Source: JABDMH01 sp965223165 (GTDB taxonomy: Bacteria > Bacteroidota > Bacteroidia > Chitinophagales > Saprospiraceae). Taken from it: a stretch of DNA of 64,000 nucleotides. A program made the translations under genes and the position numbers. The stretch lies in the NCBI GenBank assembly GCA_965223165.1, contig CBDCVQ010000020.1, forward strand, positions 1,612,001 through 1,676,000, written 5' to 3'. The notes under the pieces were generated by a model. The model was given only the letters and a program-made list of their open reading frames with translations, did not search any database and was not told the origin of the DNA. Shown one piece after another: positions 8,353-17,684 of this stretch; positions within the stretch are counted from its first letter, which is position 1, and every line of letters begins with the position of its first letter.

Positions 8353-9504
8353 CTAGATCGCTAACAGCCGTTCCACTGCCTGCTCCAGTGTCTCGTCCTT
8401 CTTTCCAAAACAGAGTCGGACGATCCTGCTATCAGGATCCGGATCCGAATAAAAAACGCTGATAGGAATGACTGCCACCCCATGCTTGATGGTCAGCTCT
8501 TTGGCAAACTCGGTATCGACGGTGTCACTGAGGGCGGAATAGTCATAGAGCTGAAAGTAACTGCCGTGGCTAACCAAGGGCTTGAAGGCGGTGCGCTCAG
8601 CGAGCGATTTGCATAGTAGATCGCGCTTGGCCTGAAAGAACTGGGGCAGGTGCTCATAGTGGCTGGCATCCTGAAGATAGTCGGCAAAGGCATGCTGTAT
8701 CGGCGTGACTACCGTAAAGACATTAAATTGATGGACACGTCGAAACTCTTCGGTCAGTGCCTTTGGCGCAATGGTGTAGCCGACCCGCCAACCGGTCGTA
8801 TGAAAGGTCTTGCCAAAGGAGAATACGACAAAGCTTCGGTCATAAATAGCGGGATATTTGAGCACGCTTTCATGCGTCAGACCATCAAAGACCAAATGCT
8901 CATAGACCTCGTCGCTGATCACGAAGATGCCGGTGTCCACGACGATCTGCTCCAAGGCCTCCATGTCATCCTGGGTCATGATTCGCCCGATCGGATTGTG
9001 CGGCGAGTTAATCATAATCGCCCGCGTATTGTTGGTGATCAGGGATCGTACTGCTTGCCAATCAATGGTGAAATCGGGTCCGACCAATTTGTAAACCACC
9101 GGAATGCCGCCGTTCACCTCAATAGCTGGTTTGTATAGATCGTACGCCGGATCAAGCAAGATGACCTCGTCCCCCGGATGCACCAGCGCCGTGACGGCCG
9201 AAAAGAGACCTTCTGCCGCACCGCTGGTGACCGTCACCTCAGCCAGCGGATCGATGGCCAAGCCATAGAGCTGGCTGACCTTGTGACCGATCGCGATGAG
9301 CAGTGGATCCACGCCTCGCATAGGGGGGTACTGATTGTAGCCCTTGCGCATATACTCCGTGACCAGGTTCTTCAGCTCCTCATCACAATCAAAATCCGGA
9401 AAACCCTGCGAAAGATTAATGGCGTTGTGCTCCTTGGCGAGGGCAGACATCACGGTGAAAATGGTCGTACCCACGTGGGGCAGTTTACTTCGCAATTCGA
9501 TCAT
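8353..9504 (-). CDS. PLP-dependent aminotransferase, methionine aminotransferase (YbdL)-like
   Basis: This 383-residue class I/II aminotransferase carries NLSQGFPDFDCDEELKNLV, TVTSGAAEGLFSAV, SPHNPIGR, SDEVYEHLVFDG, the PLP lysine in FSFGKTFHTTGWRVGY and the arginine in RIVRLCFGKKDETL. The GFPDF start and the TFHTTGWRVGY segment fit the YbdL/kynurenine-transaminase-like subfamily, whose E. coli member prefers methionine. It is the last gene of a leftward group with the pterin dehydratase (6 bp spacing) and the M42 peptidase. The exact amino donor cannot be read from sequence. Confidence 0.9.
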   Translation of the reverse strand: MIELRSKLPHVGTTIFTVMSALAKEHNAINLSQGFPDFDCDEELKNLVTEYMRKGYNQYPPMRGVDPLLIAIGHKVSQLYGLAIDPLAEVTVTSGAAEGLFSAVTALVHPGDEVILLDPAYDLYKPAIEVNGGIPVVYKLVGPDFTIDWQAVRSLITNNTRAIMINSPHNPIGRIMTQDDMEALEQIVVDTGIFVISDEVYEHLVFDGLTHESVLKYPAIYDRSFVVFSFGKTFHTTGWRVGYTIAPKALTEEFRRVHQFNVFTVVTPIQHAFADYLQDASHYEHLPQFFQAKRDLLCKSLAERTAFKPLVSHGSYFQLYDYSALSDTVDTEFAKELTIKHGVAVIPISVFYSDPDPDSRIVRLCFGKKDETLEQAVERLLAI

Positions 9505-9510
9505 GGCCGT

Positions 9511-9759
9511 TTATCCTTGCACGTAAGTGGCATGAATACCATCAATGGCGGTAGCCAGTGCTCGATCCTTCTCGGTGACGATATCACCGGCATCATGGGT
9601 ACAAAGCTCAATGTTGACGGAGCTGTACACATTGCTCCACCAAGGGTGGTGATTTTGCTTCTCGGCAGCGATGGCCACTTGCGTCATAAAAGAAAATGCC
9701 TGGGAGAAGTCCTGGAAGGTAAAGGTCTTTTTGAGTCGATTGTCTTCTTCTATCCACAT
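9511..9759 (-). CDS. 4a-hydroxytetrahydrobiopterin dehydratase (PCD family)
   Basis: The 82-residue protein has the pterin-4a-carbinolamine dehydratase signature: EKQNHHPWWSNVYSSVNIEL with the catalytic histidines, then the later His and Asp of CTHDAGDIVTEKD. This enzyme regenerates the pterin cofactor of aromatic amino acid hydroxylases; many bacterial copies have no hydroxylase nearby and may serve molybdopterin or general pterin metabolism. No hydroxylase gene is in the window. It is slightly shorter than typical members, which often carry a longer N-terminus. Confidence 0.92.
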   Translation of the reverse strand: MWIEEDNRLKKTFTFQDFSQAFSFMTQVAIAAEKQNHHPWWSNVYSSVNIELCTHDAGDIVTEKDRALATAIDGIHATYVQG

Positions 9760-9792
9760 GGGTCTGTCATTTTATTGCATTTCGGACAAGGG

Positions 9793-10839
9793 TCAAAATG
9801 ACCAATCATGATCATCGACAAGACACAAAGCCTCGGTAAGTAGATGTATGGAGTTTTGGACGTCCTCCACATGCGCCATCTCTATCACCTGGTGAATGTG
9901 CCGCAGTGGGATGGATATGGCTCCCGCGATCGCACCATCCCTCCCTGATCGTTGTATGCCCGCCGTATCGGTCCCGCCTGCCGGCAAGATCTCCGCTTGC
10001 CACTTGATCTCATGTTTATTGGCCACATCCTTGAGGTACTGCACCATGCGATAATCACAGATCGCCGATCCGTCCATCACTTTTATAGCCGTGCCTCCCC
10101 CCATCTTGGTCACCATTTCATGTGGCTGGGCGCCTGGTACATCAAAGGCAATGGTCACGTCCAGTCCCAGGCCAAAGGCCGGATTGATGTGACCTGCAGA
10201 GTTCATCGCTCCACGAAGACCGACTTCCTCCTGCACCGAAAAGACGGCATACACATCGTGGGGCAGCGAGCGTCCCTGCAGCGCTTTCAACGCTTCTATC
10301 AAGATGAACACGGAGATGCGGTTGTCCAAGGACTTGCCATTGACACAGTGACCCATCTGGATGAGCGATCGCTCTCGGGTGATCGGGTCTCCCACTTGCA
10401 CCATGTCTTTGACTTCCTTCTCTGTCAAGCCTGTATCGATGAAGTAGTCCTTGATCTCGGGAGCTTTGTTGCGCTCCTCCGCCTTCATCAGGTGTATCGG
10501 CTTAGAGCCCATCACCCCGATGATATCTTGCTTGCCATGCACGATCACTCGTTGGGCCGTCAAGGTCTTGGGATCAAATCCACCCAAGGTGTGGAACCTG
10601 ATGAATCCTTCCTCATCTATGTGCGTCACGATGAAGCTGATTTCGTCCATGTGTGCCGCCACCATAAAAGGCTGATCAGTCTGTCCTTTCTTAATGGCGA
10701 TCACACTACCCATGGCGTCGATCTTGACTTCATCGACCAGGGGGGTTACATGTTTGATCACCAGATCACGTATTCTTTTTTCAAAACCGGGAGCTCCGGG
10801 GGTCTCGCAGATCTTGCGAAGCAATTCAAATTCGATCAT
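9793..10839 (-). CDS. M42 family metallo-aminopeptidase
   Basis: The 348-residue protein belongs to the M42 (FrvX/PepA tetrahedral aminopeptidase) family, cytosolic di-metal enzymes that trim peptides. Visible metal and catalytic residues are AAHMDEISFIV (His and Asp), SLDNRISVF (bridging Asp), QEEVGLRGA (catalytic and ligand Glu pair), the Asp in IAFDVPG and the late His in SIPLRHIHQVIE. It leads a leftward group with the pterin dehydratase and aminotransferase. The substrate range is unknown. Confidence 0.94.
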   Translation of the reverse strand: MIEFELLRKICETPGAPGFEKRIRDLVIKHVTPLVDEVKIDAMGSVIAIKKGQTDQPFMVAAHMDEISFIVTHIDEEGFIRFHTLGGFDPKTLTAQRVIVHGKQDIIGVMGSKPIHLMKAEERNKAPEIKDYFIDTGLTEKEVKDMVQVGDPITRERSLIQMGHCVNGKSLDNRISVFILIEALKALQGRSLPHDVYAVFSVQEEVGLRGAMNSAGHINPAFGLGLDVTIAFDVPGAQPHEMVTKMGGGTAIKVMDGSAICDYRMVQYLKDVANKHEIKWQAEILPAGGTDTAGIQRSGRDGAIAGAISIPLRHIHQVIEMAHVEDVQNSIHLLTEALCLVDDHDWSF

Positions 10840-11100
10840 GTTCTACCTACGTTAGCTGGATTGTTAGGGGGCTGGGGCAAATGTAGAGAGTATAACCCAC
10901 AATGCTGCCAGCGAATTGCATCGTGCGAGTGCGATCCCATTCAGATAGGCAGGGACCTCTTTATTCACCAAGCATGGATGGAGGAGCAGGCCGTTCGATT
11001 CTCCACTTGGCCTCTGCCCATTGCAATTAACAATTTAGCCCATATGTACTCCCTTCACAATGTATTACTTTAACGCTCCGATGAAGGGTGCAGTGACCAT

Positions 11101-12615
11101 ATGACAAGCATCAAGCAACTGGCGAGCGAGACGGCCATCTACGGTCTAAGCAGCATTTTGGGCCGGGTCTTAAACTTTCTGATCCTCACTGCCTATTTGA
11201 CCCGAGAGTTTTCACAGAGCCAGTCCTTATATGGTATCCATGGGGACCTCTATGCCTATACCGCCTTTCTATTGATCCTCTCCACCCACCGCATGGAGAC
11301 CGCGTACTTTCGATACGGCTCCGATCCGGGTCAGGAGCAAAAGGCTTTTACCTCGGCCCTTTCATCCGTGACCCTCACCACCCTCGTGCTCGTCGCCATT
11401 TTGCTGGTCGGCCAAGACCTTTTCAGCGACTGGCTCCAGTATCCGGGTGACAACAGTCGCTTTGTCGTGTATTTTGCTTTGATCATTGGCTTTGACGCAG
11501 TAGTAGCGGTACCCTTTGCTCGTCTCCGCCTGCAGAATCGGCCCCTTCGATTTGCCTTGATCAAGGTATTTCAAGTTCTGTTTAACATTGGTCTGGTGCT
11601 GTTCTTGCTGGAGGGCTGCCCTTGGCTGATCGAGCAGGGCTATGATGGCTTTAGTGCGATATACAGCCATGAGACGAGATTGGATCTGGTATTTATTTCC
11701 AATCTCTGCGCCAGCGCATTGGTGTCCCTACTGCTCATCCCTGATTTCTTCCGCACGTCCTTCGTGTTCTCCGGCCAGCTGTTGCGCACCATGATCCTGT
11801 ATGCCCTACCTCTGATTGTGGTAGGCTTGGCAGGGGTTTTCAATCAGTCGTTTGCCGTGCCCTTGCTGAAGTATCTATTGCCCGATTCCATTACCGAAAA
11901 TCTCAATCAGGCCGGCATCTACGCTGCTGCTGCCCGGCTCGCCATCCTCATGAATCTGTTTACCCAGGCGTTTAACTATGCGGCCGAGCCTTTCTTCTTT
12001 AAAAAGGCCCGCGAGGGCAACGCCAAAGTCACCTATGCGGAGGTAGCACAGGCCTTTGCTTTGGTGGCTAGTATCGGGTTTCTCGGCATTACCCTGTATC
12101 TCGACATCATCCAGCTGTTGTTAGGGGCAAATTATAGAGAGGGCGTATATGTGGTCCCGATCTTGCTGCTGGCGTATTGGTGTCTGGGTCTCTACTACAA
12201 TTTTTCCATCTGGTACAAGATCAAGGACAAAACCCACATTGGAGCTTTGATCAGTCTGGGCGGAGCGGCTATCACGTTGACCGTGGCTATCCTTTTGGTC
12301 CGGTCGGTAGGCATGGTCGCGATGGCATGGGCCGCCTTGGGTTGTTATGCCTTTATGGCACTGGCAGGTTTTGTGACCGGCCGATACTACTATCCGGTCG
12401 ACTATCCCATAGGTAAAATGATGCGCTACATCGTCCTGGCCTTGCTGATTTATGCGGTAAGCTATTTTCTGTCGGACCTGCTCAGTAGCCGTGCCCTTCG
12501 ATTATTTGTCAATACCCTCCTGCTCCTCAGCTATCTGCTTGCCGTCTATGCCCTTGATCGCCAGGATATCTTGCGTTGGCTGGATCCTGAGGGCACCCGA
12601 GCTTCAGAAGTATAA
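11101..12615 (+). CDS. Polysaccharide/O-antigen flippase-like membrane protein (MOP superfamily)
   Basis: The 504-residue protein has about 12-14 hydrophobic segments and the MOP-superfamily start (KQLASETAIYGLSSILGRVLNFL), like RfbX/Wzx and lipid-linked oligosaccharide flippases. These export undecaprenyl-linked glycans across the inner membrane. No glycosyltransferase cluster surrounds it, so the substrate is open. About 260 bp of noncoding sequence separates it from the divergent M42 peptidase gene. Its 3' end overlaps by 12 bp the end of the convergent small membrane gene. Confidence 0.87.
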   Translation: MTSIKQLASETAIYGLSSILGRVLNFLILTAYLTREFSQSQSLYGIHGDLYAYTAFLLILSTHRMETAYFRYGSDPGQEQKAFTSALSSVTLTTLVLVAILLVGQDLFSDWLQYPGDNSRFVVYFALIIGFDAVVAVPFARLRLQNRPLRFALIKVFQVLFNIGLVLFLLEGCPWLIEQGYDGFSAIYSHETRLDLVFISNLCASALVSLLLIPDFFRTSFVFSGQLLRTMILYALPLIVVGLAGVFNQSFAVPLLKYLLPDSITENLNQAGIYAAAARLAILMNLFTQAFNYAAEPFFFKKAREGNAKVTYAEVAQAFALVASIGFLGITLYLDIIQLLLGANYREGVYVVPILLLAYWCLGLYYNFSIWYKIKDKTHIGALISLGGAAITLTVAILLVRSVGMVAMAWAALGCYAFMALAGFVTGRYYYPVDYPIGKMMRYIVLALLIYAVSYFLSDLLSSRALRLFVNTLLLLSYLLAVYALDRQDILRWLDPEGTRASEV

Positions 12616-12762
12616 CTTAATTGTGTCCCAGAGATAGTACCGGTTCTTATAGATCAAGATGCCGAGGGCGATCGCGGCGAAGATGAGGATGAGCTTGGTG
12701 TTTCGCTTGATCTGATCAAACCTTTCCTGGCGACTCTTATATCGATGTTTTGAATATGCCAT
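12604..12762 (-). CDS. Small single-pass membrane protein
   Basis: A 52-residue product: a basic N-terminus (MAYSKHRYKSRQERFDQIKR), one transmembrane helix (LILIFAAIALGILIY) and a short polar tail. The ATG at 12762 was chosen because translation upstream would enter the PhzF gene, which ends 5 bp away. It is the last gene of the leftward group that includes the large barrel protein and PhzF. The basic-helix-tail layout suggests a real membrane micro-protein, but I know of no function. Confidence 0.6.
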   Translation of the reverse strand: MAYSKHRYKSRQERFDQIKRNTKLILIFAAIALGILIYKNRYYLWDTIKLYF

Positions 12763-12767
12763 GACTA

Positions 12768-13553
12768 TCAGACGTAGATGGTGCCTATCATATAAGAAAC
12801 ACACTGGCCTCGTAGCAGGACTCTATCACCACGCATCTCACAAGTGATTCGTCCACCACGGGCCGAGATCTGGGCGGCTTCCAGGATCTCTTTGCCCAAA
12901 CGATCGGACCAATAAGGTGCCATCGTCGTATGCGCCGACCCCGTGACGGGATCTTCGTCGATACCAAACTGGGGGAAGAAGCACCGGCTGACAAAATCTA
13001 GCTCATGTCCCGGCGCGCTGACGAGCAAGCCCCGGGCGGTCAGTGTGGCGACTAGGGAGAGATCAGGCTCCAAGCTGCGCACCTGCGCCTCGTCCCCAAG
13101 TATGACCAGATAATCATCGGCTCCCTGGTAGCACGCCTCCGGAGTGACTCCTATGGCTTTGGCAATGACTCCATTAGGATCCGGCACGGCCTTGATCGTG
13201 TCTACGGGAAAATCCAATTGGTAGGCTTCACCCACCCGACTGACTTTCAACGGCCCCCGCCGAGCATCAAAGTGAATGCTCTCTGCGGACTCGCCGAGAT
13301 GTTCGTAGAGCACAGCAGCGGTAGCTAGCGTGGCATGGCCGCATAGATCGACCTCGTGCGTGGGCGTAAACCACCGGATATGATAACCCCTGGGTGTTTT
13401 GACAAAAAAGGCGGTCTCCGATAGATTGTTTTCCAGCGCAATGCACTGCATCAACTCGGCCGAGAGCCATTGGGCCAGCGGTACAATGGCCGCCGGATTG
13501 CCTCCAAAAACACGATCGGTGAAGGCATCAATCTGATAAAGGGTCAATTGCAT
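12768..13553 (-). CDS. PhzF family isomerase/epimerase-like protein
   Basis: The 261-residue protein has the PhzF start LYQIDAFTDRVFGGNPAAIV, the catalytic Glu in ENNLSETAFFV, the CGHATLATA motif and the C-terminal GIDEDPVTGSAHTTMAPYW. PhzF isomerises dihydro-3-hydroxyanthranilate in phenazine makers, but most homologues sit outside phenazine clusters, as here, and have unknown substrates. It is 9 bp downstream of the large barrel-containing gene and upstream of the small membrane protein. Confidence 0.93.
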   Translation of the reverse strand: MQLTLYQIDAFTDRVFGGNPAAIVPLAQWLSAELMQCIALENNLSETAFFVKTPRGYHIRWFTPTHEVDLCGHATLATAAVLYEHLGESAESIHFDARRGPLKVSRVGEAYQLDFPVDTIKAVPDPNGVIAKAIGVTPEACYQGADDYLVILGDEAQVRSLEPDLSLVATLTARGLLVSAPGHELDFVSRCFFPQFGIDEDPVTGSAHTTMAPYWSDRLGKEILEAAQISARGGRITCEMRGDRVLLRGQCVSYMIGTIYV

Positions 13554-13562
13554 AGGTGACGG

Positions 13563-16500
13563 TCAGAAATCTACCCCAAGCGCAAAATGCAGTTTGGGTT
13601 TTTGCACGACGCGGGTTTCAATGCCCCAGCCGTAGTCCAGCCGGAGGAAATACCCAAACAGCATGGTACGCAGGCCGACACCGTAGCCGACCACCACGGG
13701 ATCGCGATAGTAGTTGACCTTGACACGTACGGTCGGTGGGTTGCTGACATGGACGATGTTGATCGGATTGTCCTCGTCAAAGGGAGAAATGCCTTCCCAG
13801 GCGGCTCCCACATCTGCAAAGCCAACGACCTGCAGATGCCGAAAGAATGAGATCTTGATCGGTCGGCGAAACAGATACTTCATGATCGGTATTCGCACCT
13901 CGGTATTGATCAATGCGTAGGTCGACCCATTGCGAATGTTGTAATCAAAACCCCGCAGATTGGGGGCGATGGTCTGATAGGCAAAGTTTCCTTGAGGTTG
14001 GGGGATTTCCTGGTTAAACTTGGGGATCAACCAATTGTCCTGGCCACCGAGGAAATGCAGTATTCGCTCCGAGCCAAAGGAGGTTGCGGCGGCAAATCGT
14101 GAAGCCAGTACGCTGTGCTTACCAAAATTGAGATAGTAGCGAGAATCCGTACCCACCACCGTCATGAATCCCTTGGCCAGTTCCAGCGATAGGGGATCAA
14201 TGGAAAATGCAAATTTCTTGACCACCTCGGTAAAAACCTTCACCCTGGCGCCCGATCGTATGTTGAGATCAATGTCGAGACTGTTATCAAATACATACTC
14301 GAGCCTCACTCCAAAGCGCTGATCCTCCAGGTCGGGGTTTGCCAGGGAGCCGCGATCCGAAGCAAGAAACGTGATCTTATCCTGCCGCAATGTGGCGGTC
14401 GCTCGCAAGCTTTGGTAGATGTCCAATGGGTATTTGACCCCAAATTGGCCCAGCAGTATCGTCGTGCGGGAGCGGGAAGGATCGGAGCCTCCAAGCAGAA
14501 TATTCTCATTGAGCGACTTGCGATAGACGGCGTAGCGCTTGTCCAGACGATTCTTTTTATCATCAAACACCAGAAAGAACTCGGTGCCATTGAAAGACGT
14601 GGGGATCCGCACTCCACCTTCAAAGACGTAGTCCTCAAAAAGATCTTTAAAGTTGGCCTTGATCAGGATGCCCAAAGGCACCGGCTCGTACTCTTCTTTG
14701 AATGCCGCATAGCTGTCCAGGCCGCCAAAGAGCAGACTGTTGTCCATGGTCGTACTCAGCGAATGCATTTTGAATTTGAGCTGATACGGCACGATCCGGA
14801 GGCGATTGATGGGCTGGGAGTCACGGCTGATCCGGCTGTCCAATTGCGCGACGGCCGTAGAGGCTACTTGCTGCGAGGTGGCTTCTTCCAAGATCTCCTC
14901 CGCCTCGTCTTCCACCATGTCCTCAAATCTGGATTGGAAGAGGTATTGCTTCCCATCCGAATCACCGGAACGGATGATCTCCTCTCTGGGCTGGGCCGGT
15001 ACCGGAGCGCTGGGAGCAGCATCGGGTCTTGATGGCTGCCGAGTCTCCAGCATGCGGTTGTGAAAGCTACTGCCCGCACTTTCAAAAGAAGCGCCTAAGC
15101 TGCTCTGGTATAAGTGGTAATCATCTTTTATTTGAAAAACCTCGGCCACCACCCCCAGCGTGCTACTCACGTCGTACGCCTCAATGTTGCGCAGATGGTT
15201 TGACTGAAAGGTGCTGGACGAAAGATAACTGACCTCTGAGGTAGCCTCGCGGCTCTCGACCAGGGAGTCGGGGATCGCCGTAGCAGCGGCGGGCTCCATG
15301 GTGACCGACCTGCCATCGGTGTAGTTGACCGTAGTCATGGGTGTTGTCTCACGCTCGACCTTCAGTTCCTTTCGGTTGACAATGCCATTCTCGTCCGATA
15401 AAAATACCAGTGCATTGTCCGAGAGGGAAAGCGGTTGGCGATAATCGACTGTCTCGTTGTCCGTCACTTGGTAGAGCTGTGGCCGGCTTTCATCCTCAAA
15501 GGCTAGATGAAACAGCTTGAAGTTGAGGAAGGGAAGTACCGTATCCAGGTTCGTGCTTTGATGAACGACATCCGGCCGATTGGAGCTAAAGATGATGCCC
15601 TTGACCCCGTCGATCGTAGCTCTCCGTATATCAAGGTCATCATAGATATCCTGGGTCAGTTGATTGGTCTGCCGATTGTGGGTCGTGTAATAAAAAAGGT
15701 CTACCATACCCCCGGATAATGCGGAAAATACCAGCTCTCGATCACTGAGGCAATCCATGCCATATACCCGCTCATACCGCTCGGGCAGCACTTGCTCAAG
15801 CACCTCGCCGGTGCTAAAGTTTATGAGCTGCAAGGTCAGTTTGTCGCGGTACTCATATAGGATGTATAGGGCCGAGCCGTCGGGCAGCCAGGATATCATG
15901 GGATAGGTATAGTCGGTCGCTTGTACATTGTTGCGAAATCCATGACGAAAGATGCGCTGCGATTCTCCCGTACGCAGATCCTTGAGCACGATGCGGGTCC
16001 GACCGATCTGGTTGTCCACGATGGCCAGGGCCGAGCCATCCGGACTGTAGCGTAGCATAGTGATCGGTACTCGCTTTCGGCGCTTAAAGTTCAGGCGTTC
16101 TTGATCGATGGTGGAGAATACTTCACTCTCAGCTTCATACCGTTCTTTGAAGTAGAGCTCCCATTGCTCGGTGATATCGGCAAAGGGGATACCAAACACG
16201 TACAAGAAGGCATCATCGATACTGCGATTGATCCGGGTCAGATAGAGCAGATTGGAGATCTCCGATCTGCCGTAGGTCAGACCGATGTAGTACCACAAGG
16301 AGTGACCGACAATGGTGGGGTAAAAACCACTCATCCGCTTAAAATTAGTGCGGCGCTCCGTCAAAAAGAGATTTCGCAAGGCTGCATCATCCTTTGGGTT
16401 CCAGAAGCTGCCTACGTAGTCGGCCAAACCATCTCTAAACCACATGGGCACACTACCCGACACCGAATTTTGCACCACTTCCTGCAGATTAGAGCCAAAG

Positions 16501-16961
16501 AACATATTATTGAGAAAGACCGTGGCAATGCCCTTCCTGATCTGCACCCGCAGGTCCTCATGGTCCCCTTCGAAGTAGACAAATATCTTGTTACCCTCAA
16601 TCTTCGTCCTGCCTCCTGACGTGTAAAAAACCTCCTCGCTTCCGATATTGCTTTGCTTGAGGTCCGAGACATCGCTGTACACGATGATCTCAATCTTGTC
16701 ATTGATGCGATGCTCTATGATATCTAGTATCTCATCGTGATCTTGCTCGGCCAGCTTGACGGTGGAGACGCCGTGGTTTCTTGCCTTACCATACCAGTAC
16801 GTGATGAAGTTTTCACTCTCGTAGAGCAGCCACTGATCAAAGTCATCGTGGTACTGGATGCGGTTCTTACCATATTCTACCTCAGCGACCTGCGCGCCTA
16901 GCTGGACCGCACACAATACCGTCCAAAGTAGAAGGGAATATTTGGTAAACTTGCATCCCAT
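13563..16961 (-). CDS. Large secreted/outer-membrane protein: degenerate peptidase-like domain, TolB-like propeller, Omp85-like barrel
   Basis: The 1132-residue product has a signal peptide (YSLLLWTVLCAVQLGAQ). Residues about 30-280 look like a peptidase-MA/gluzincin domain (...PMWFRDGLADYVGSFW), but the helix that should hold HExxH reads VQIRKGIATVFLNNMF, with no zinc ligands. Next come PD40/TolB-like beta-propeller repeats (LRYSPDGSALAIVD, ISWLPDGSALYILYEY, IIFSSNRPD). After a Ser/Pro/Glu-rich linker, roughly the last 350 residues resemble an Omp85/BamA-type barrel (NLRGFDYNIRNGSTYALINT, VGFADVGAAWEG), ending in phenylalanine (ALGVDF). The ATG at 16961 places the signal peptide at the N-terminus. 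No POTRA repeats were recognised. Probably an outer-membrane protein with a periplasmic or surface propeller; function unknown. Confidence 0.8.
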   Translation of the reverse strand: MGCKFTKYSLLLWTVLCAVQLGAQVAEVEYGKNRIQYHDDFDQWLLYESENFITYWYGKARNHGVSTVKLAEQDHDEILDIIEHRINDKIEIIVYSDVSDLKQSNIGSEEVFYTSGGRTKIEGNKIFVYFEGDHEDLRVQIRKGIATVFLNNMFFGSNLQEVVQNSVSGSVPMWFRDGLADYVGSFWNPKDDAALRNLFLTERRTNFKRMSGFYPTIVGHSLWYYIGLTYGRSEISNLLYLTRINRSIDDAFLYVFGIPFADITEQWELYFKERYEAESEVFSTIDQERLNFKRRKRVPITMLRYSPDGSALAIVDNQIGRTRIVLKDLRTGESQRIFRHGFRNNVQATDYTYPMISWLPDGSALYILYEYRDKLTLQLINFSTGEVLEQVLPERYERVYGMDCLSDRELVFSALSGGMVDLFYYTTHNRQTNQLTQDIYDDLDIRRATIDGVKGIIFSSNRPDVVHQSTNLDTVLPFLNFKLFHLAFEDESRPQLYQVTDNETVDYRQPLSLSDNALVFLSDENGIVNRKELKVERETTPMTTVNYTDGRSVTMEPAAATAIPDSLVESREATSEVSYLSSSTFQSNHLRNIEAYDVSSTLGVVAEVFQIKDDYHLYQSSLGASFESAGSSFHNRMLETRQPSRPDAAPSAPVPAQPREEIIRSGDSDGKQYLFQSRFEDMVEDEAEEILEEATSQQVASTAVAQLDSRISRDSQPINRLRIVPYQLKFKMHSLSTTMDNSLLFGGLDSYAAFKEEYEPVPLGILIKANFKDLFEDYVFEGGVRIPTSFNGTEFFLVFDDKKNRLDKRYAVYRKSLNENILLGGSDPSRSRTTILLGQFGVKYPLDIYQSLRATATLRQDKITFLASDRGSLANPDLEDQRFGVRLEYVFDNSLDIDLNIRSGARVKVFTEVVKKFAFSIDPLSLELAKGFMTVVGTDSRYYLNFGKHSVLASRFAAATSFGSERILHFLGGQDNWLIPKFNQEIPQPQGNFAYQTIAPNLRGFDYNIRNGSTYALINTEVRIPIMKYLFRRPIKISFFRHLQVVGFADVGAAWEGISPFDEDNPINIVHVSNPPTVRVKVNYYRDPVVVGYGVGLRTMLFGYFLRLDYGWGIETRVVQKPKLHFALGVDF

Positions 16962-17039
16962 GCAGGTAGTACAAATCTGGTACAGAAGAAACAAATTACA
17001 ACATTAGCCCAGGAGATACCAATATATAACGTCAAAAGC

Positions 17040-17684
17040 ATGAGTATCGTTACCTCCTTTACTTTTAACGAATTTCAAGAGAACACCTACGTCATCCACG
17101 ATGAGACCTCCGCGGCGATTATTATCGATCCCGGTTGCAACAGTGCCTCTGAGCAGCAAGAGCTGGTGGCATTTGTGCAATCTAAGGCGCTGGATGTACA
17201 GTACATTGTAAACACGCACTGCCATGTCGATCACGTCTTTGGCAACGCATTTTGTGTCCGTACCTACGGTGCTCCACTGTGGATACCAGAGGAGGAACTT
17301 CAAATGCTACAGGCGCTGCCCCAAATTGCCAGCATGTGTGGCTTTGCCGCCGAGCCATCGCCTGAACCATCGGACTTTCTCGTGGCTGGCACGACGCTGA
17401 GCTTTGGTCAAACCGCTTTAGAGCTCCGCGCTACTCCTGGTCATTCTCCAGCCAGCATTTCAATGTATTGTGCCGCAGATCAATATGTGATCGCCGGGGA
17501 CGTGCTCTTTAGCGGTAGCATTGGCAGAACCGATCTGCCCGGAGGCAGCATGCAGACACTGCTGAGCAGCATTCGCTCGCAGCTTTTGACCCTCTCTGAT
17601 GACGTGATCGTTTATCCGGGTCACGGTCCGCAGACGACCATCGGTCAGGAGCGGATATCCAACCCCTTTTTACAATCAGAATAG
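17040..17684 (+). CDS. MBL-fold hydrolase, glyoxalase II-like
   Basis: The 214-residue protein is a metallo-beta-lactamase-fold hydrolase with the metal motif THCHVDHVFGN, the Asp of IAGDVLFSGSIGRTDLPGG, the His of ATPGHSPASIS and YPGHGPQTTIGQE. This fits the short glyoxalase II-like/thioesterase group without the C-terminal substrate domain of true GloB. It probably hydrolyses a small thioester or related metabolite in the cytoplasm. It is divergent from the large barrel protein and overlaps rnhB tail-to-tail by 9 bp. Confidence 0.92.
   Translation: MSIVTSFTFNEFQENTYVIHDETSAAIIIDPGCNSASEQQELVAFVQSKALDVQYIVNTHCHVDHVFGNAFCVRTYGAPLWIPEEELQMLQALPQIASMCGFAAEPSPEPSDFLVAGTTLSFGQTALELRATPGHSPASISMYCAADQYVIAGDVLFSGSIGRTDLPGGSMQTLLSSIRSQLLTLSDDVIVYPGHGPQTTIGQERISNPFLQSE

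Noticed and set aside
9952..11073. A 373-codon open frame on the plus strand opposite the M42 peptidase gene
   Set aside because: It is the antisense shadow of a clear M42 family gene; its product is His-rich and has no family features.
13587..13920. Plus-strand frames over the 3' end of the barrel gene
   Set aside because: They are shadows of the barrel-coding strand with no protein features of their own.
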